Shown: positions 1 through 7,142, counted from the stretch's first letter. The stretch is 9,755 nucleotides of DNA from Flavobacterium sp. (GCA_024642295.1 JAHEBK010000039.1:1-9755); one strand, 5' to 3'. Notes: a model not told the origin generated them from the letters alone. A program made the numbers and translations.

Positions 1-165
1 AGTTGAGGAGTCTTTCTCCTATGTTCTTTAATGTTATATGGTAGAATGTTTTTTTATTGTTTGAAAATACGACATTAAATTTTGACCAGTACTTAGCCGT
101 TGATAGCAATTAATAAAAATTAAAAGACCTAGAGTTTTATAGCCCAATTGTTTCGCCCGTTCGCT

Positions 166-319
166 AACGCTCGGGTAATATCATTAAGTTAAGCGTTTTT
201 TTTATGTCATTTCGAAGAATGAGAAATCACATAACGTGAGCAACTAGTGTGATTCCTAATTCTTCGGAATGACGAAACAGGATGAATTTACCCTTAACTG
301 AATGACATTGAACGCTCGG
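166..319. repeat. MITE-like nested palindromic element with 9-bp direct flanks
   Basis: Three nested layers are visible. The 9-mer AACGCTCGG occurs at 166-174 and again at 311-319 in the same orientation. Just inside lie inverted arms of 17 bp at 177-193 and 293-309 that match at 15 positions (left arm AATATCATTAAGTTAAG). At the centre is a long hairpin with 25-nt arms at 206-230 and 249-273, 22 of 25 positions paired, and an 18-nt loop. There is no ORF inside. The architecture resembles a small non-autonomous transposable unit with a target-site duplication. The flanking 9-mer may instead belong to the repeat, since related TTCGCTAACGCTCGG-type sequence is frequent in flavobacterial spacers. 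The layout is directly visible; mobility is inference. Confidence 0.5.
206..273. repeat. Long hairpin, flavobacterial GTCATTTCGA-type intergenic repeat
   Basis: The left arm 206-230 begins GTCATTTCGA and ends AAATCAC. The right arm 249-273 begins GTGATTCC and ends GGAATGAC. They pair over 25 positions with three mismatches and leave an 18-nt loop. No T-tract follows, so it is not a typical intrinsic terminator. The arm ends resemble those of the hairpin at 6871-6929 (GTCA, one variable base, TTCGA), so the two are probably members of one REP-like family. Confidence 0.6.
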
Positions 320-329
320 TTCTTGGTTT

Positions 330-391
330 CACATAGCTATGATTTTATCAAATCAAGTAAAACCTCTTTCAAAATTTATAAAATCTATGTG
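330..391. repeat. Imperfect inverted repeat with 5-nt bulge
   Basis: The right arm ATAAAATCTATGTG (378-391) is the exact reverse complement of the left arm 330-348 once five bases (CTATG, 337-341) are bulged out of the left arm: CACATAG at 330-336 and ATTTTAT at 342-348. Stem potential is 7 + 7 bp with a loop of about 29 nt. No poly-T follows. Function is unknown; it may be a repeat remnant or an RNA structure. Confidence 0.4.
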
Positions 392-572
392 TTTAAAAAA
401 TGAATTACACTCAAGGGGTTACTAATTATTTTAGTTATTGATTGATTCATACTTATTAATTCATTTTATAGGCTAACTAATCCAAAACTTCTCTTTTTTG
501 GCAAAGAAATTGTGTGCTAATAATTTGAGAAATTTAATTTCATTTTACCCATATAAACTTCTCTAAAAAAAC

Positions 573-580
573 TATTTTTG
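573..580 (+). promoter_or_regulatory. Putative Bacteroidota -7 promoter box (TATTTTTG)
   Basis: TATTTTTG fits the Bacteroidota -7 consensus TAnnTTTG exactly and recurs as the same octamer before the peroxiredoxin gene (7135-7142). No clear TTG/TTTG -33 element lies at the usual 17-23 bp upstream. Transcription would start near 585-590, just ahead of the ATG at 605. This disfavours the in-frame TTG at 578, which lies inside the box. Confidence 0.4.
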
Positions 581-604
581 ATTTTGATAAAAAACATCTG
601 GACA

Positions 605-2203
605 ATGACCCAAAACTTTTCAGTAGCTGTACTATCTTTCTTTTTAACAGTACTTTTTTCAACCACTCAGGCACAAGTAAACCTTATGCATCCTAAAAAT
701 GAATTTAGAGCAGTATGGATTGCCACTGTAGTCAATATTGACTGGCCAAAAACCAGTATTGATGCTGTCGAAAAACAAAAAGCTGATTTTATCGAAATAT
801 TAGAAACCTATAAAAAACTAAATTACAATACTGTAATTGTTCAAATACGTAGCGTTGGTGATGCTTTTTATCCTTCTAAATATGCACCTTGGTCTCGTTA
901 TTTGACTGGAAAAGAAGGCAAAGCTCCCGATCCATATTACGACCCTTTAGAATGGATGATTAGCGAAACCCACGCCCGTGGTTTTGAGTTTCATGCTTGG
1001 TTCAATCCTTTTAGAGCTACTTTCGACCTAAAAAAAGAAACCCTAAGTCAAAATCACGATATGATAAAACATCCTGAATGGATGATTAAATACGGTGAAA
1101 AATATTACTACAACCCCGGTTTACCTGAAGTACAAAATCATTTGGTTGCTGTTGTAGATGAAGTAGTGAAAAACTATGATATTGATGCTGTACATTTTGA
1201 TGATTATTTCTATCCCTACAAAATTGCAGGTCTAGAATTCAACGACACTGCTTCTTATAAAAAATACGGTAATGGTTTGTCGCTTGCTGATTGGAGACGT
1301 CAAAATGTAAACAACTATGTAAAATGCACCAATTATGCCATCAAAAAATTAAAACCTTGGGTGCAATTTGGTATCAGCCCCTTTGGAGTTTGGAGAAACA
1401 AATCGGTTGACCCTAGAGGTTCTGACACCCAATCGGGACAAACCAATTATGATGATTTATTTGCTGATCCTATGGCATGGATGGAATTTGGATGGATTGA
1501 TTATTTATTACCACAATTGTATTGGAGTATCGAACACAAAACAGCCTCTTATTCTAAATTGTTAAAATGGTGGTCTGAAAACACCAATGGCAACACCGCT
1601 ATTTATATCGGAAACAGCACTTACAAAATCAATACCGACTCCGATAAAAAATGGACCAATCCGTATGAAATCCCTAACCAAATTGATTTAAACAGGAGTT
1701 ATCCTAACATTCAAGGGAATGGATTTTTTAGTGCCAAGTGGTTTCTCAACAACAATAACAAAGCTGTTACTGATATCTTGATAAACAATCAATACAAATA
1801 TCCTGCTTTACCTAATGTAGTTCCGCAATCCAAAATGAAAGTTGAAGATTGTCCAGTTGTATGGGAAATCAACCTTGACAAAGAATCCGAAAAAGGCACG
1901 ATTACCATCAAATATCCAGAGCGAAGTAAAATACGTTATTTGCTGGTTTATGGAGCACAAAACCAAAATGAAATTGACACCAACAATCCTAAATACATCG
2001 TTGACAAAATTCAATTGAAAGATAAAAAAGCGGCTTTAACATTTGACATTCCTAAATGTTATCTAGAAAAACACAACACTTGTGCTGTTTCTTTCATTGA
2101 TTACTATGGAAACGAAAGCGAAGCAACTGTTGTGAAAAAAGTAACTACTACAAGAACTCCAAGAACAAATCATAAAATTCAAACCACTTTAGACAATGAC
2201 TAA
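605..2203 (+). CDS. Exported glycoside hydrolase, GHL10/DUF187 family (DigH/YddW-like)
   Basis: A 532-residue protein predicted to cleave cell-wall glycan outside the cytoplasmic membrane. Residues 1-23 form a signal peptide with hydrophobic core VAVLSFFLTVLF and likely cleavage at TQA|QV. There is no lipobox cysteine, unlike the E. coli lipoprotein homologue DigH. The family hallmarks follow in order: EFRAVWIATV (33-42), the FNPFRA strand, HFDDYFYPY (197-205, with the acidic pair D199/D200) and FGISPFGVWRN (255-265). The TIM-barrel-like domain spans about residues 30-400, and a beta-rich, FN3-like tail about 410-510. DigH acts on peptide-free (denuded) peptidoglycan strands; extending that role here is inference. 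I chose ATG 605 because a promoter-like box covers TTG 578, but the resulting n-region has no Lys/Arg, so TTG 578 or 584 remains possible. The 3' end overlaps ampG by 8 nt (ATGACTAA), which suggests translational coupling. Confidence 0.85.
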   Translation: MTQNFSVAVLSFFLTVLFSTTQAQVNLMHPKNEFRAVWIATVVNIDWPKTSIDAVEKQKADFIEILETYKKLNYNTVIVQIRSVGDAFYPSKYAPWSRYLTGKEGKAPDPYYDPLEWMISETHARGFEFHAWFNPFRATFDLKKETLSQNHDMIKHPEWMIKYGEKYYYNPGLPEVQNHLVAVVDEVVKNYDIDAVHFDDYFYPYKIAGLEFNDTASYKKYGNGLSLADWRRQNVNNYVKCTNYAIKKLKPWVQFGISPFGVWRNKSVDPRGSDTQSGQTNYDDLFADPMAWMEFGWIDYLLPQLYWSIEHKTASYSKLLKWWSENTNGNTAIYIGNSTYKINTDSDKKWTNPYEIPNQIDLNRSYPNIQGNGFFSAKWFLNNNNKAVTDILINNQYKYPALPNVVPQSKMKVEDCPVVWEINLDKESEKGTITIKYPERSKIRYLLVYGAQNQNEIDTNNPKYIVDKIQLKDKKAALTFDIPKCYLEKHNTCAVSFIDYYGNESEATVVKKVTTTRTPRTNHKIQTTLDND

Positions 2204-3464
2204 CAAAACCAACCCTTGGTACTGGATACCAGTCTTGAATTTTGCTTCAGGATTACCGTATGCAATTATAATATCCGTTTCGGTAATCATGTATAAAAAT
2301 CTAGGCATCAGCAATGAAGACATCGGTATTTATACTAGCTTATTGTATTTGCCTTGGGTGATAAAACCGCTTTGGAGTCCTTTTATTGAATTGTATTCTA
2401 CCAAGCGAAAATGGTTTTTAGCCATGCAATTATTGATTTCGATAGCTTTTTTGGTGGTAGGTTTTACGATTCCTATGAATCAGTTTTTCATGATAAGTTT
2501 GGCTATATTTTGGGTAGCCGCTTTTGCTTCTGCTTCGAATGATGTGGCCAGTGATGGTTTCTATTTATTGGCATTAAAAAAAGAAGAACAATCTTTTTTT
2601 CTTGGAATCAGAAGCACCTTTTATCGCCTTTCGATGCTGACTGGAAATGGTCTAATTGTTATCATTGGTGGTTATCTCGAACAAGAATATGGTGACAAAC
2701 AAAAAGCATGGTCATACACCATGATTATTGTAGGATTGTTAATGACTATTTTAACCATTTACAATTATTTTACCACGCCAAGAACGGAAGTAGTAAGTGA
2801 AAAAGAAACGACTTATTCGGATTCTAAGAAAAACTTCGCCTTAGTTTTCGCTAGTTTTTTCCAGAAAAAACAAATTGGATTAGTACTTTCTTTTATTTTG
2901 TTATTTCGTTTAGGTGAATCTCAATTATTAAAAATGCTTACCCCTTTTTTAATTGACGATATTACTGTTGGGGGACTTGGAATTTCCACTCAAGATGTGG
3001 GGATTATTTATGGAACATTTGGAATACTAGCACTGACTATTGGTGGTATCCTTGGCGGAATTGCTATCTCTAAAGACGGCCTTGGAAAATGGATGTTACC
3101 CATGATTTTAACGATGCACCTGCCGATCATCGGATTCATATTACTTGCACATTTTCACCCTGCTTCACCTTATTATATCTATGCTACCGTGATTGCAGAG
3201 CAATTTGGTTACGGTTTTGGTTTTGCTGCATTTATGATGTACTTGATTTATGTAGCTGAAGGCGAATCAAAAACCTCACATTACGCTATTGCTACTGGAT
3301 TTATGGCATTAGGAATGATGCTACCGGGAATGTTAAGCGGTTTTATTCAAGAATATTTAGGCTATGGAAATTTCTTTATTTGGGTATTCTTAGCCACAAT
3401 TCCAGGATTGATTTTATCACGCTTTTTAATATACCCAAAGGATTTTGGGAAGAAAACGGATTAA
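2196..3464 (+). CDS. ampG: AmpG-like muropeptide MFS permease
   Basis: A 422-residue inner-membrane protein with about 12 hydrophobic segments, the normal size for a 12-TM major facilitator. It shows the AmpG/PAT-family signatures rather than generic MFS ones: NFASGLPYA in the first helix (15-23), LPWVIKPLWSP at the end of helix 2 (52-62), and SASNDVASDGF (112-122), which corresponds to the conserved TQDIAIDAY-like segment of AmpG. AmpG proteins import GlcNAc-1,6-anhydroMurNAc and its peptides by proton symport for peptidoglycan recycling. The gene starts inside the 3' end of the DigH-like gene and is followed, after a 248-nt repeat-bearing spacer, by a NagZ-like gene. This context strongly favours the muropeptide assignment. 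Another PAT-family substrate cannot be excluded from sequence alone. Confidence 0.85.
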   Translation: MTNKTNPWYWIPVLNFASGLPYAIIISVSVIMYKNLGISNEDIGIYTSLLYLPWVIKPLWSPFIELYSTKRKWFLAMQLLISIAFLVVGFTIPMNQFFMISLAIFWVAAFASASNDVASDGFYLLALKKEEQSFFLGIRSTFYRLSMLTGNGLIVIIGGYLEQEYGDKQKAWSYTMIIVGLLMTILTIYNYFTTPRTEVVSEKETTYSDSKKNFALVFASFFQKKQIGLVLSFILLFRLGESQLLKMLTPFLIDDITVGGLGISTQDVGIIYGTFGILALTIGGILGGIAISKDGLGKWMLPMILTMHLPIIGFILLAHFHPASPYYIYATVIAEQFGYGFGFAAFMMYLIYVAEGESKTSHYAIATGFMALGMMLPGMLSGFIQEYLGYGNFFIWVFLATIPGLILSRFLIYPKDFGKKTD

Positions 3465-3473
3465 TATTTAAAG

Positions 3474-3702
3474 TTAAACACAAAGAAGACACTAAGGTCA
3501 CAAGGGTTTATTTTTAACCAAATTGGTACTATAATTTTTCACTTACCACAAAAGACACTACTTTTTTCGCTAAGATTATATAGCCCTTGTAGCAAATTCA
3601 GTGTTAGTTTTTCAGAAACATTTATAACTTAGGTGTCAAAATATAGTAAGCAACAAAAAAACTTAGTACTCTTAGTGCCTTCTTTGTGCCCTTTGTGTTT
3701 AA
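3474..3702. repeat. Inverted CACAAAG-type repeat flanking the ampG-nagZ spacer
   Basis: The left arm TTAAACACAAAG (3474-3485) pairs perfectly with CTTTGTGTTTAA (3691-3702). The adjoining AAGACACTAAG (3486-3496) pairs with CTTAGTGCCTT (3671-3681) at 10 of 11 positions. The right arm carries an extra 9-nt unit, CTTTGTGCC (3682-3690), between the two blocks. Further degenerate units (CCACAAAAGACACTA) occur near 3546-3560. The pattern belongs to the short CACAAAG/GGCACTAAG-type repeats common in Flavobacterium spacers. The right arm ends 10 nt before the nagZ start, so pairing in RNA could affect its expression. No exact TAnnTTTG box lies in the spacer. Confidence 0.55.
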
Positions 3703-3712
3703 ATAAACAGCT

Positions 3713-5320
3713 ATGACATTAGAACAAAAAATAGGACAATTCTTTTTTCCTGCGGTTTTCATCAACGATACTGAAGAAAATATCCAGGCTATGGAGAGCT
3801 TGATTCGGAAACATCATATCGGTGGATTGACGTTTTTTCATTCGAGAGCGAGTGCCGCTACAAATTATGAAAGCAAGAAAAAAGTGGAGTTCAATGACGA
3901 TAGTTACGGTCGCTTGAAAGAATTGGTTGTTCGCTACCAAAAATGCTCAAAGACTCCCCTATTAATGAGTATTGATGCCGAATGGGGATTAGCCATGCGA
4001 GTGGAAAAAACACCGCAATACCCCTATGCTATTACTCTTGGGGCTTTACCTGAATCGCAATCGAGTTTGGTTTACGATCTCGGAAAACAAATTGGTTTAG
4101 ACTTAAAAACAGCAGGAATTCACTATAATCTGGCTCCCTTAGCCGATATTAATAACAATCCCAATAATCCCGTAATTGGCTATCGTTCTTTTGGCGAAAA
4201 CAAAAAAAAAGTAGCGCAGTTTGCGCTAGAATATTTAGAAGGAATGAATGAAGTAGGCGTTTTGGGATGCTTGAAACATTTCCCTGGCCATGGCAATACC
4301 AATGTGGATTCTCATTTAGGATTGCCAATTTTAGAAGAAAATCTTGAACAATTATTGTCCAATGAATTGTATCCTTTTATCGTAGGAATTGATAATCAAG
4401 TTGATTCAATTATGATTGGGCATTTGGCCGTTCCTGCTCTGAATGAAGGTAAAAACACATCGGCAACCTTATCCAAAAATATTATTGAAAAATTGTTGCG
4501 AAAGCAATTAAAATACGATGGATTAGTTATTTCAGATGCATTGAATATGCACAGTGTTTCCAAATTATACGATACCAAAGGACAACTGGAATGGGAAGCT
4601 TTCAATGCTGGAAATGACGTTTTATGTTTTGCTGAAAACGTTCCTGAAGGCATTCAAGAAATCCTTAAAAATGCTACTCCTGAACGAATTGAAGCGAGTT
4701 ACAAACGCTTAATGCGTTGCAAAGAAAAAGCAGGTTTACTAAAAGGCAAAACACAGCCTGAGGGAAAATTTAATTTTCAAATAACAGCCAACTTAAACCG
4801 TAAAATTGCGCAACAAAGTCTTACAATAATTAAAGATACAGACAACCATAAGTCTATAGTTGAAGCTGCCAAAAATGACCAATTAGGGATTCTTAACCTT
4901 TACAAAAACAATAATACTATTTTTTCAGAAACATTAGCGAAAGCGCTAAACACTGCTTCTTTTTCAATCGAAAATGGTACCATTGAAAACATTAGTTCTT
5001 TAGAACAAGAACTAGAAAACCTAAATACACTTGTAATCGCTTTATTTGTACCCAAAGCCAAACCCTACAACAACTTTGAAATCGAAGATTCCGTTTTAGC
5101 GTTATTGAATCGCCTTTTTTCAAACAAAAAATGTATCTTGTACGTTTTTGGAAATCCATATGCTTTGCAGGTGATTCCTAATTTGGCTTCCGCCAAAGGG
5201 ATTGTACAAGTCTATCAAGATTTTCCCGAATTTCAAGAAACTGCCGCGGTTCAATTACTCAATAACACCAAAACTAAAGGCAGTTTACCTGTGTCAATTC
5301 CAGGATTACAAACTTTATAA
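3713..5320 (+). CDS. nagZ: Cytoplasmic GH3 beta-N-acetylglucosaminidase, NagZ-like
   Basis: A 535-residue, two-domain family 3 glycoside hydrolase. The N-terminal barrel (about 1-345) carries the NagZ signature KHFPGHGNTNVDSH (188-201). In this signature the Asp-Ser-His loop supplies the general acid/base His201, as in characterised NagZ enzymes. VISDALNM (272-279) contains the nucleophile Asp275. Residues about 360-535 look like the GH3 C-terminal alpha/beta sandwich and end in KGSLPVSIPG, so the protein is longer than the single-domain NagZ of E. coli (about 340 aa). The start MTLEQKIGQFF is typical of the family and there is no signal peptide, so it should act in the cytoplasm. The expected reaction is removal of GlcNAc from GlcNAc-anhydroMurNAc(-peptide), the substrate delivered by the AmpG-like permease. 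The next gene begins 10 nt downstream. Confidence 0.88.
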   Translation: MTLEQKIGQFFFPAVFINDTEENIQAMESLIRKHHIGGLTFFHSRASAATNYESKKKVEFNDDSYGRLKELVVRYQKCSKTPLLMSIDAEWGLAMRVEKTPQYPYAITLGALPESQSSLVYDLGKQIGLDLKTAGIHYNLAPLADINNNPNNPVIGYRSFGENKKKVAQFALEYLEGMNEVGVLGCLKHFPGHGNTNVDSHLGLPILEENLEQLLSNELYPFIVGIDNQVDSIMIGHLAVPALNEGKNTSATLSKNIIEKLLRKQLKYDGLVISDALNMHSVSKLYDTKGQLEWEAFNAGNDVLCFAENVPEGIQEILKNATPERIEASYKRLMRCKEKAGLLKGKTQPEGKFNFQITANLNRKIAQQSLTIIKDTDNHKSIVEAAKNDQLGILNLYKNNNTIFSETLAKALNTASFSIENGTIENISSLEQELENLNTLVIALFVPKAKPYNNFEIEDSVLALLNRLFSNKKCILYVFGNPYALQVIPNLASAKGIVQVYQDFPEFQETAAVQLLNNTKTKGSLPVSIPGLQTL

Positions 5321-5330
5321 ACCAACCTAT

Positions 5331-6794
5331 ATGGAAACCAAAATTCATAGAAATAAGGAATTATCAGTTGTAGAAGCTTTAATCCCGATTCTCTTTCTAG
5401 TGCTATTACTAGGATACAATGTCTATGTTTTTGGTGATAATGCTTTGAGTGGTAGCAATCAATTTATTTTATTGATTGGAGGCGCTATAGCTGCTATCGT
5501 TGGTTTTTTCAACAAAGTGACCTTTCACAAAATGATGGAAGAAGTGGCCAATAATATTAAATCTACCGTTGGTGCAATACTCATTTTATTAATGGTGGGT
5601 GCTTTGGCAGGAACTTGGCTCGTGAGTGGTATCATCCCTACCATGATTTATTATGGATTGCAAATTTTAAGTCCAGCAATTTTTTTACCCGCTACTTTAA
5701 TCATTTGTTCGATAATATCCATTGCCACAGGCAGTTCGTGGACTACGAGTGCCACCGTCGGGATTGCCCTAATTGGTGTGGGTGGTGCATTGGGTTTTGA
5801 TTTAGCAATAGTTGCGGGTGCCGTAATTTCTGGTGCCTATTTTGGAGATAAATTATCCCCTATGTCAGACACAACGAATTTGGCTCCAGCCATGGCAGGT
5901 ACTGATTTATTTACCCATATTCGTTATATGGTATTGACAACTGTTCCAACATATATTTTGACGTTAATCATCTTTATCATTTTAGGAGTCAATACAGAAA
6001 GTAAAGGCAACATCAACATCGGTTCGCTATTACTCGATATTCAAAATACTTTTACCGTATCAGCTTGGTTATTTTTGGTTCCATTGGTGGTTATAGGACT
6101 CATCATTAAAAAAACGGAACCTTTGATTGCACTATTGGTAGGAACCTTATTAGCGGCAGTTTTTGCACTTATTTTTCAACCTCATATTATCAATCAAATT
6201 GCAGGAGTTCAAACTATGACTTTTGAATCAGGTTACAAAGGAGTAATGAATGCTATCACGGGCGAAATTGTCATTCCAACACCTAACAAAACATTGACTG
6301 ATTTATTCACTTCAGGTGGCATGCAAAAAATGCTAGGTACTATTTGGTTAATCATTTGTGCCATGGTTTTTGGAGGCATCATGGACGCCATCGGTGCCTT
6401 AGCACGCATCAGCCAATCATTGTTGAAAATGGCACATACTACTTTTGGTTTATTTGCTTCGACTGTTGGAAGTTGCTTGGCTATTAACATCACAGCTTCC
6501 GACCAATATTTATCCATTGTAATTCCAGGTAAAATGTTTGCGAAAGCGTATGAGAAAAAAGGATTAGCACCTGAAAATTTAAGTCGTACCCTTGAAGATG
6601 CAGGTACGGTAACCTCGGTTTTGATTCCTTGGAATACCTGTGGCGCATATCAATCCAGCACCTTAGGAGTTGCAACATTAGACTATTTACCTTATGCTGT
6701 TTTCAATATTTTAAGTCCAATAACCACTTTGATTTTTGCAGCATTAAATATCAAAATCAGAGCGCTTATTGCTACAAAATCGGTAACTGAATAA
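5331..6794 (+). CDS. nhaC: NhaC-type Na+/H+ antiporter
   Basis: A 487-residue polytopic inner-membrane protein with roughly 11-12 hydrophobic segments, normal for NhaC. The diagnostic stretch FGDKLSPMSDTTNLAP (171-186) is nearly invariant in this family. A second conserved region lies near the C terminus: TASDQY, then LEDAGTVTSVLIPWNTCG. It should exchange external H+ for cytoplasmic Na+, supporting pH and sodium homeostasis. I chose ATG 5331, 10 nt after the nagZ stop. An in-frame extension to 5202 would overlap nagZ by about 120 nt and add a polar, non-family N terminus. The spacing implies co-transcription with nagZ. I see no canonical intrinsic terminator after it. Confidence 0.92.
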   Translation: METKIHRNKELSVVEALIPILFLVLLLGYNVYVFGDNALSGSNQFILLIGGAIAAIVGFFNKVTFHKMMEEVANNIKSTVGAILILLMVGALAGTWLVSGIIPTMIYYGLQILSPAIFLPATLIICSIISIATGSSWTTSATVGIALIGVGGALGFDLAIVAGAVISGAYFGDKLSPMSDTTNLAPAMAGTDLFTHIRYMVLTTVPTYILTLIIFIILGVNTESKGNINIGSLLLDIQNTFTVSAWLFLVPLVVIGLIIKKTEPLIALLVGTLLAAVFALIFQPHIINQIAGVQTMTFESGYKGVMNAITGEIVIPTPNKTLTDLFTSGGMQKMLGTIWLIICAMVFGGIMDAIGALARISQSLLKMAHTTFGLFASTVGSCLAINITASDQYLSIVIPGKMFAKAYEKKGLAPENLSRTLEDAGTVTSVLIPWNTCGAYQSSTLGVATLDYLPYAVFNILSPITTLIFAALNIKIRALIATKSVTE

Positions 6795-6870
6795 TTTTAT
6801 TTGGACTTTCAAGCAAAGTATCCGCTTCGTCTTGGTGAATTATATCAATTATGATTATAAATAAGTCTTA

Positions 6871-6929
6871 TTGTCAGTTCGAGCGAAGTCGAGAACCACA
6901 AAGCATCTCGACTTCGCTCGATGTGACAA
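6871..6929. repeat. REP-like hairpin, GTCAGTTCGAGCGAAGTCGAGA type
   Basis: The left arm 6872-6894 begins TGTCAGTTCGAGCG. The right arm 6906-6928 ends CGCTCGATGTGACA. They pair at 21 of 23 positions, and the flanking bases 6871/6929 extend the stem. The loop is 11 nt (6895-6905). The arms are much more G+C-rich than the surroundings. A-residues rather than T-residues follow on the + strand, so it is not a standard terminator for nhaC. This is a well-populated repeat type in flavobacterial genomes, related at its ends to the hairpin at 206-273. Confidence 0.7.
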
Positions 6930-7085
6930 AAAAACAGTAGACTATTCTAATTTCATAATTGGTATTACTTCTATCAGTACAGCAACAATAGTTTTCATAA
7001 AATCTTGCATTACGAAAACACAAACTACTGGTTACAAAACACTTACCAACAAACCATCCTCTTGAATAGCCAAACACTATTGGTA

Positions 7086-7099
7086 TATAAAATTTTATA
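7086..7099. promoter_or_regulatory. Candidate operator palindrome upstream of peroxiredoxin
   Basis: TATAAAATTTTATA is a perfect 14-bp palindrome that ends 35 bp before the -7 box at 7135-7142, i.e. around -50 relative to the predicted start. That is where an activator such as OxyR could bind. It is not a match to a specific regulator consensus I can assert, and AT-only palindromes occur by chance in this composition. Confidence 0.25.
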
Positions 7100-7134
7100 A
7101 TAGAAATTGATTCCAATCACAGTTTTATATCTAC

Positions 7135-7142
7135 TATTTTTG
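7135..7142 (+). promoter_or_regulatory. Putative -7 promoter box of the peroxiredoxin gene
   Basis: TATTTTTG matches TAnnTTTG and is the same octamer found before the DigH-like gene. A TTG at 7107-7109 could be the -33 element, but its 25-bp spacing is slightly longer than usual. The predicted RNA start lies near 7148, giving a leader of about 30 nt. Confidence 0.45.

Larger units (their letters stand above)
1..604. other. Intergenic region rich in palindromes, no gene seen
   Basis: I see no convincing coding region on either strand. The stretch contains a small hairpin at 6-20 (AGGAG, a 5-nt loop, CTCCT) without a T-tract, the nested palindromic element at 166-319, an imperfect inverted repeat at 330-391, an AT-rich inverted repeat at 397-407/457-467, and a promoter-like box at 573-580. 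No tRNA or rRNA signature is visible. Whatever gene lies to the left ends outside the window. Confidence 0.7.

Noticed and set aside
6..20. Small hairpin at the left edge considered as a terminator of an upstream gene
   Set aside because: The stem is only 5 bp and is followed by ATGTTC, not a T-tract. The upstream gene is outside the window, so it cannot be supported.
1368..2014. Small open frames within the DigH-like gene (1368-1565 on +, 1808-2014 on -)
   Set aside because: Both lie wholly inside a well-supported gene in other frames and have no recognisable domain.
4396..4653. Minus-strand open frame within nagZ
   Set aside because: It is antisense to the conserved catalytic region of nagZ, including the nucleophile Asp275 segment, and has no independent coding evidence.
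5202..5330. N-terminal extension of the NhaC frame starting inside nagZ
   Set aside because: It would overlap the nagZ coding region by about 120 nt and adds a polar stretch not seen in NhaC. ATG 5331 follows the nagZ stop by 10 nt and gives the normal family length.
6809..6835. Weak stem (CAAG ... CTTG) after nhaC considered as a terminator
   Set aside because: The pairing is interrupted by an internal loop and no run of T follows, so it does not meet the pattern of an intrinsic terminator.
6871..7116. Opposing small open frames at 6871-7065 (+) and 6874-7116 (-)
   Set aside because: Both read through the REP-like hairpin, overlap each other on opposite strands, and show no family similarity or plausible start context.
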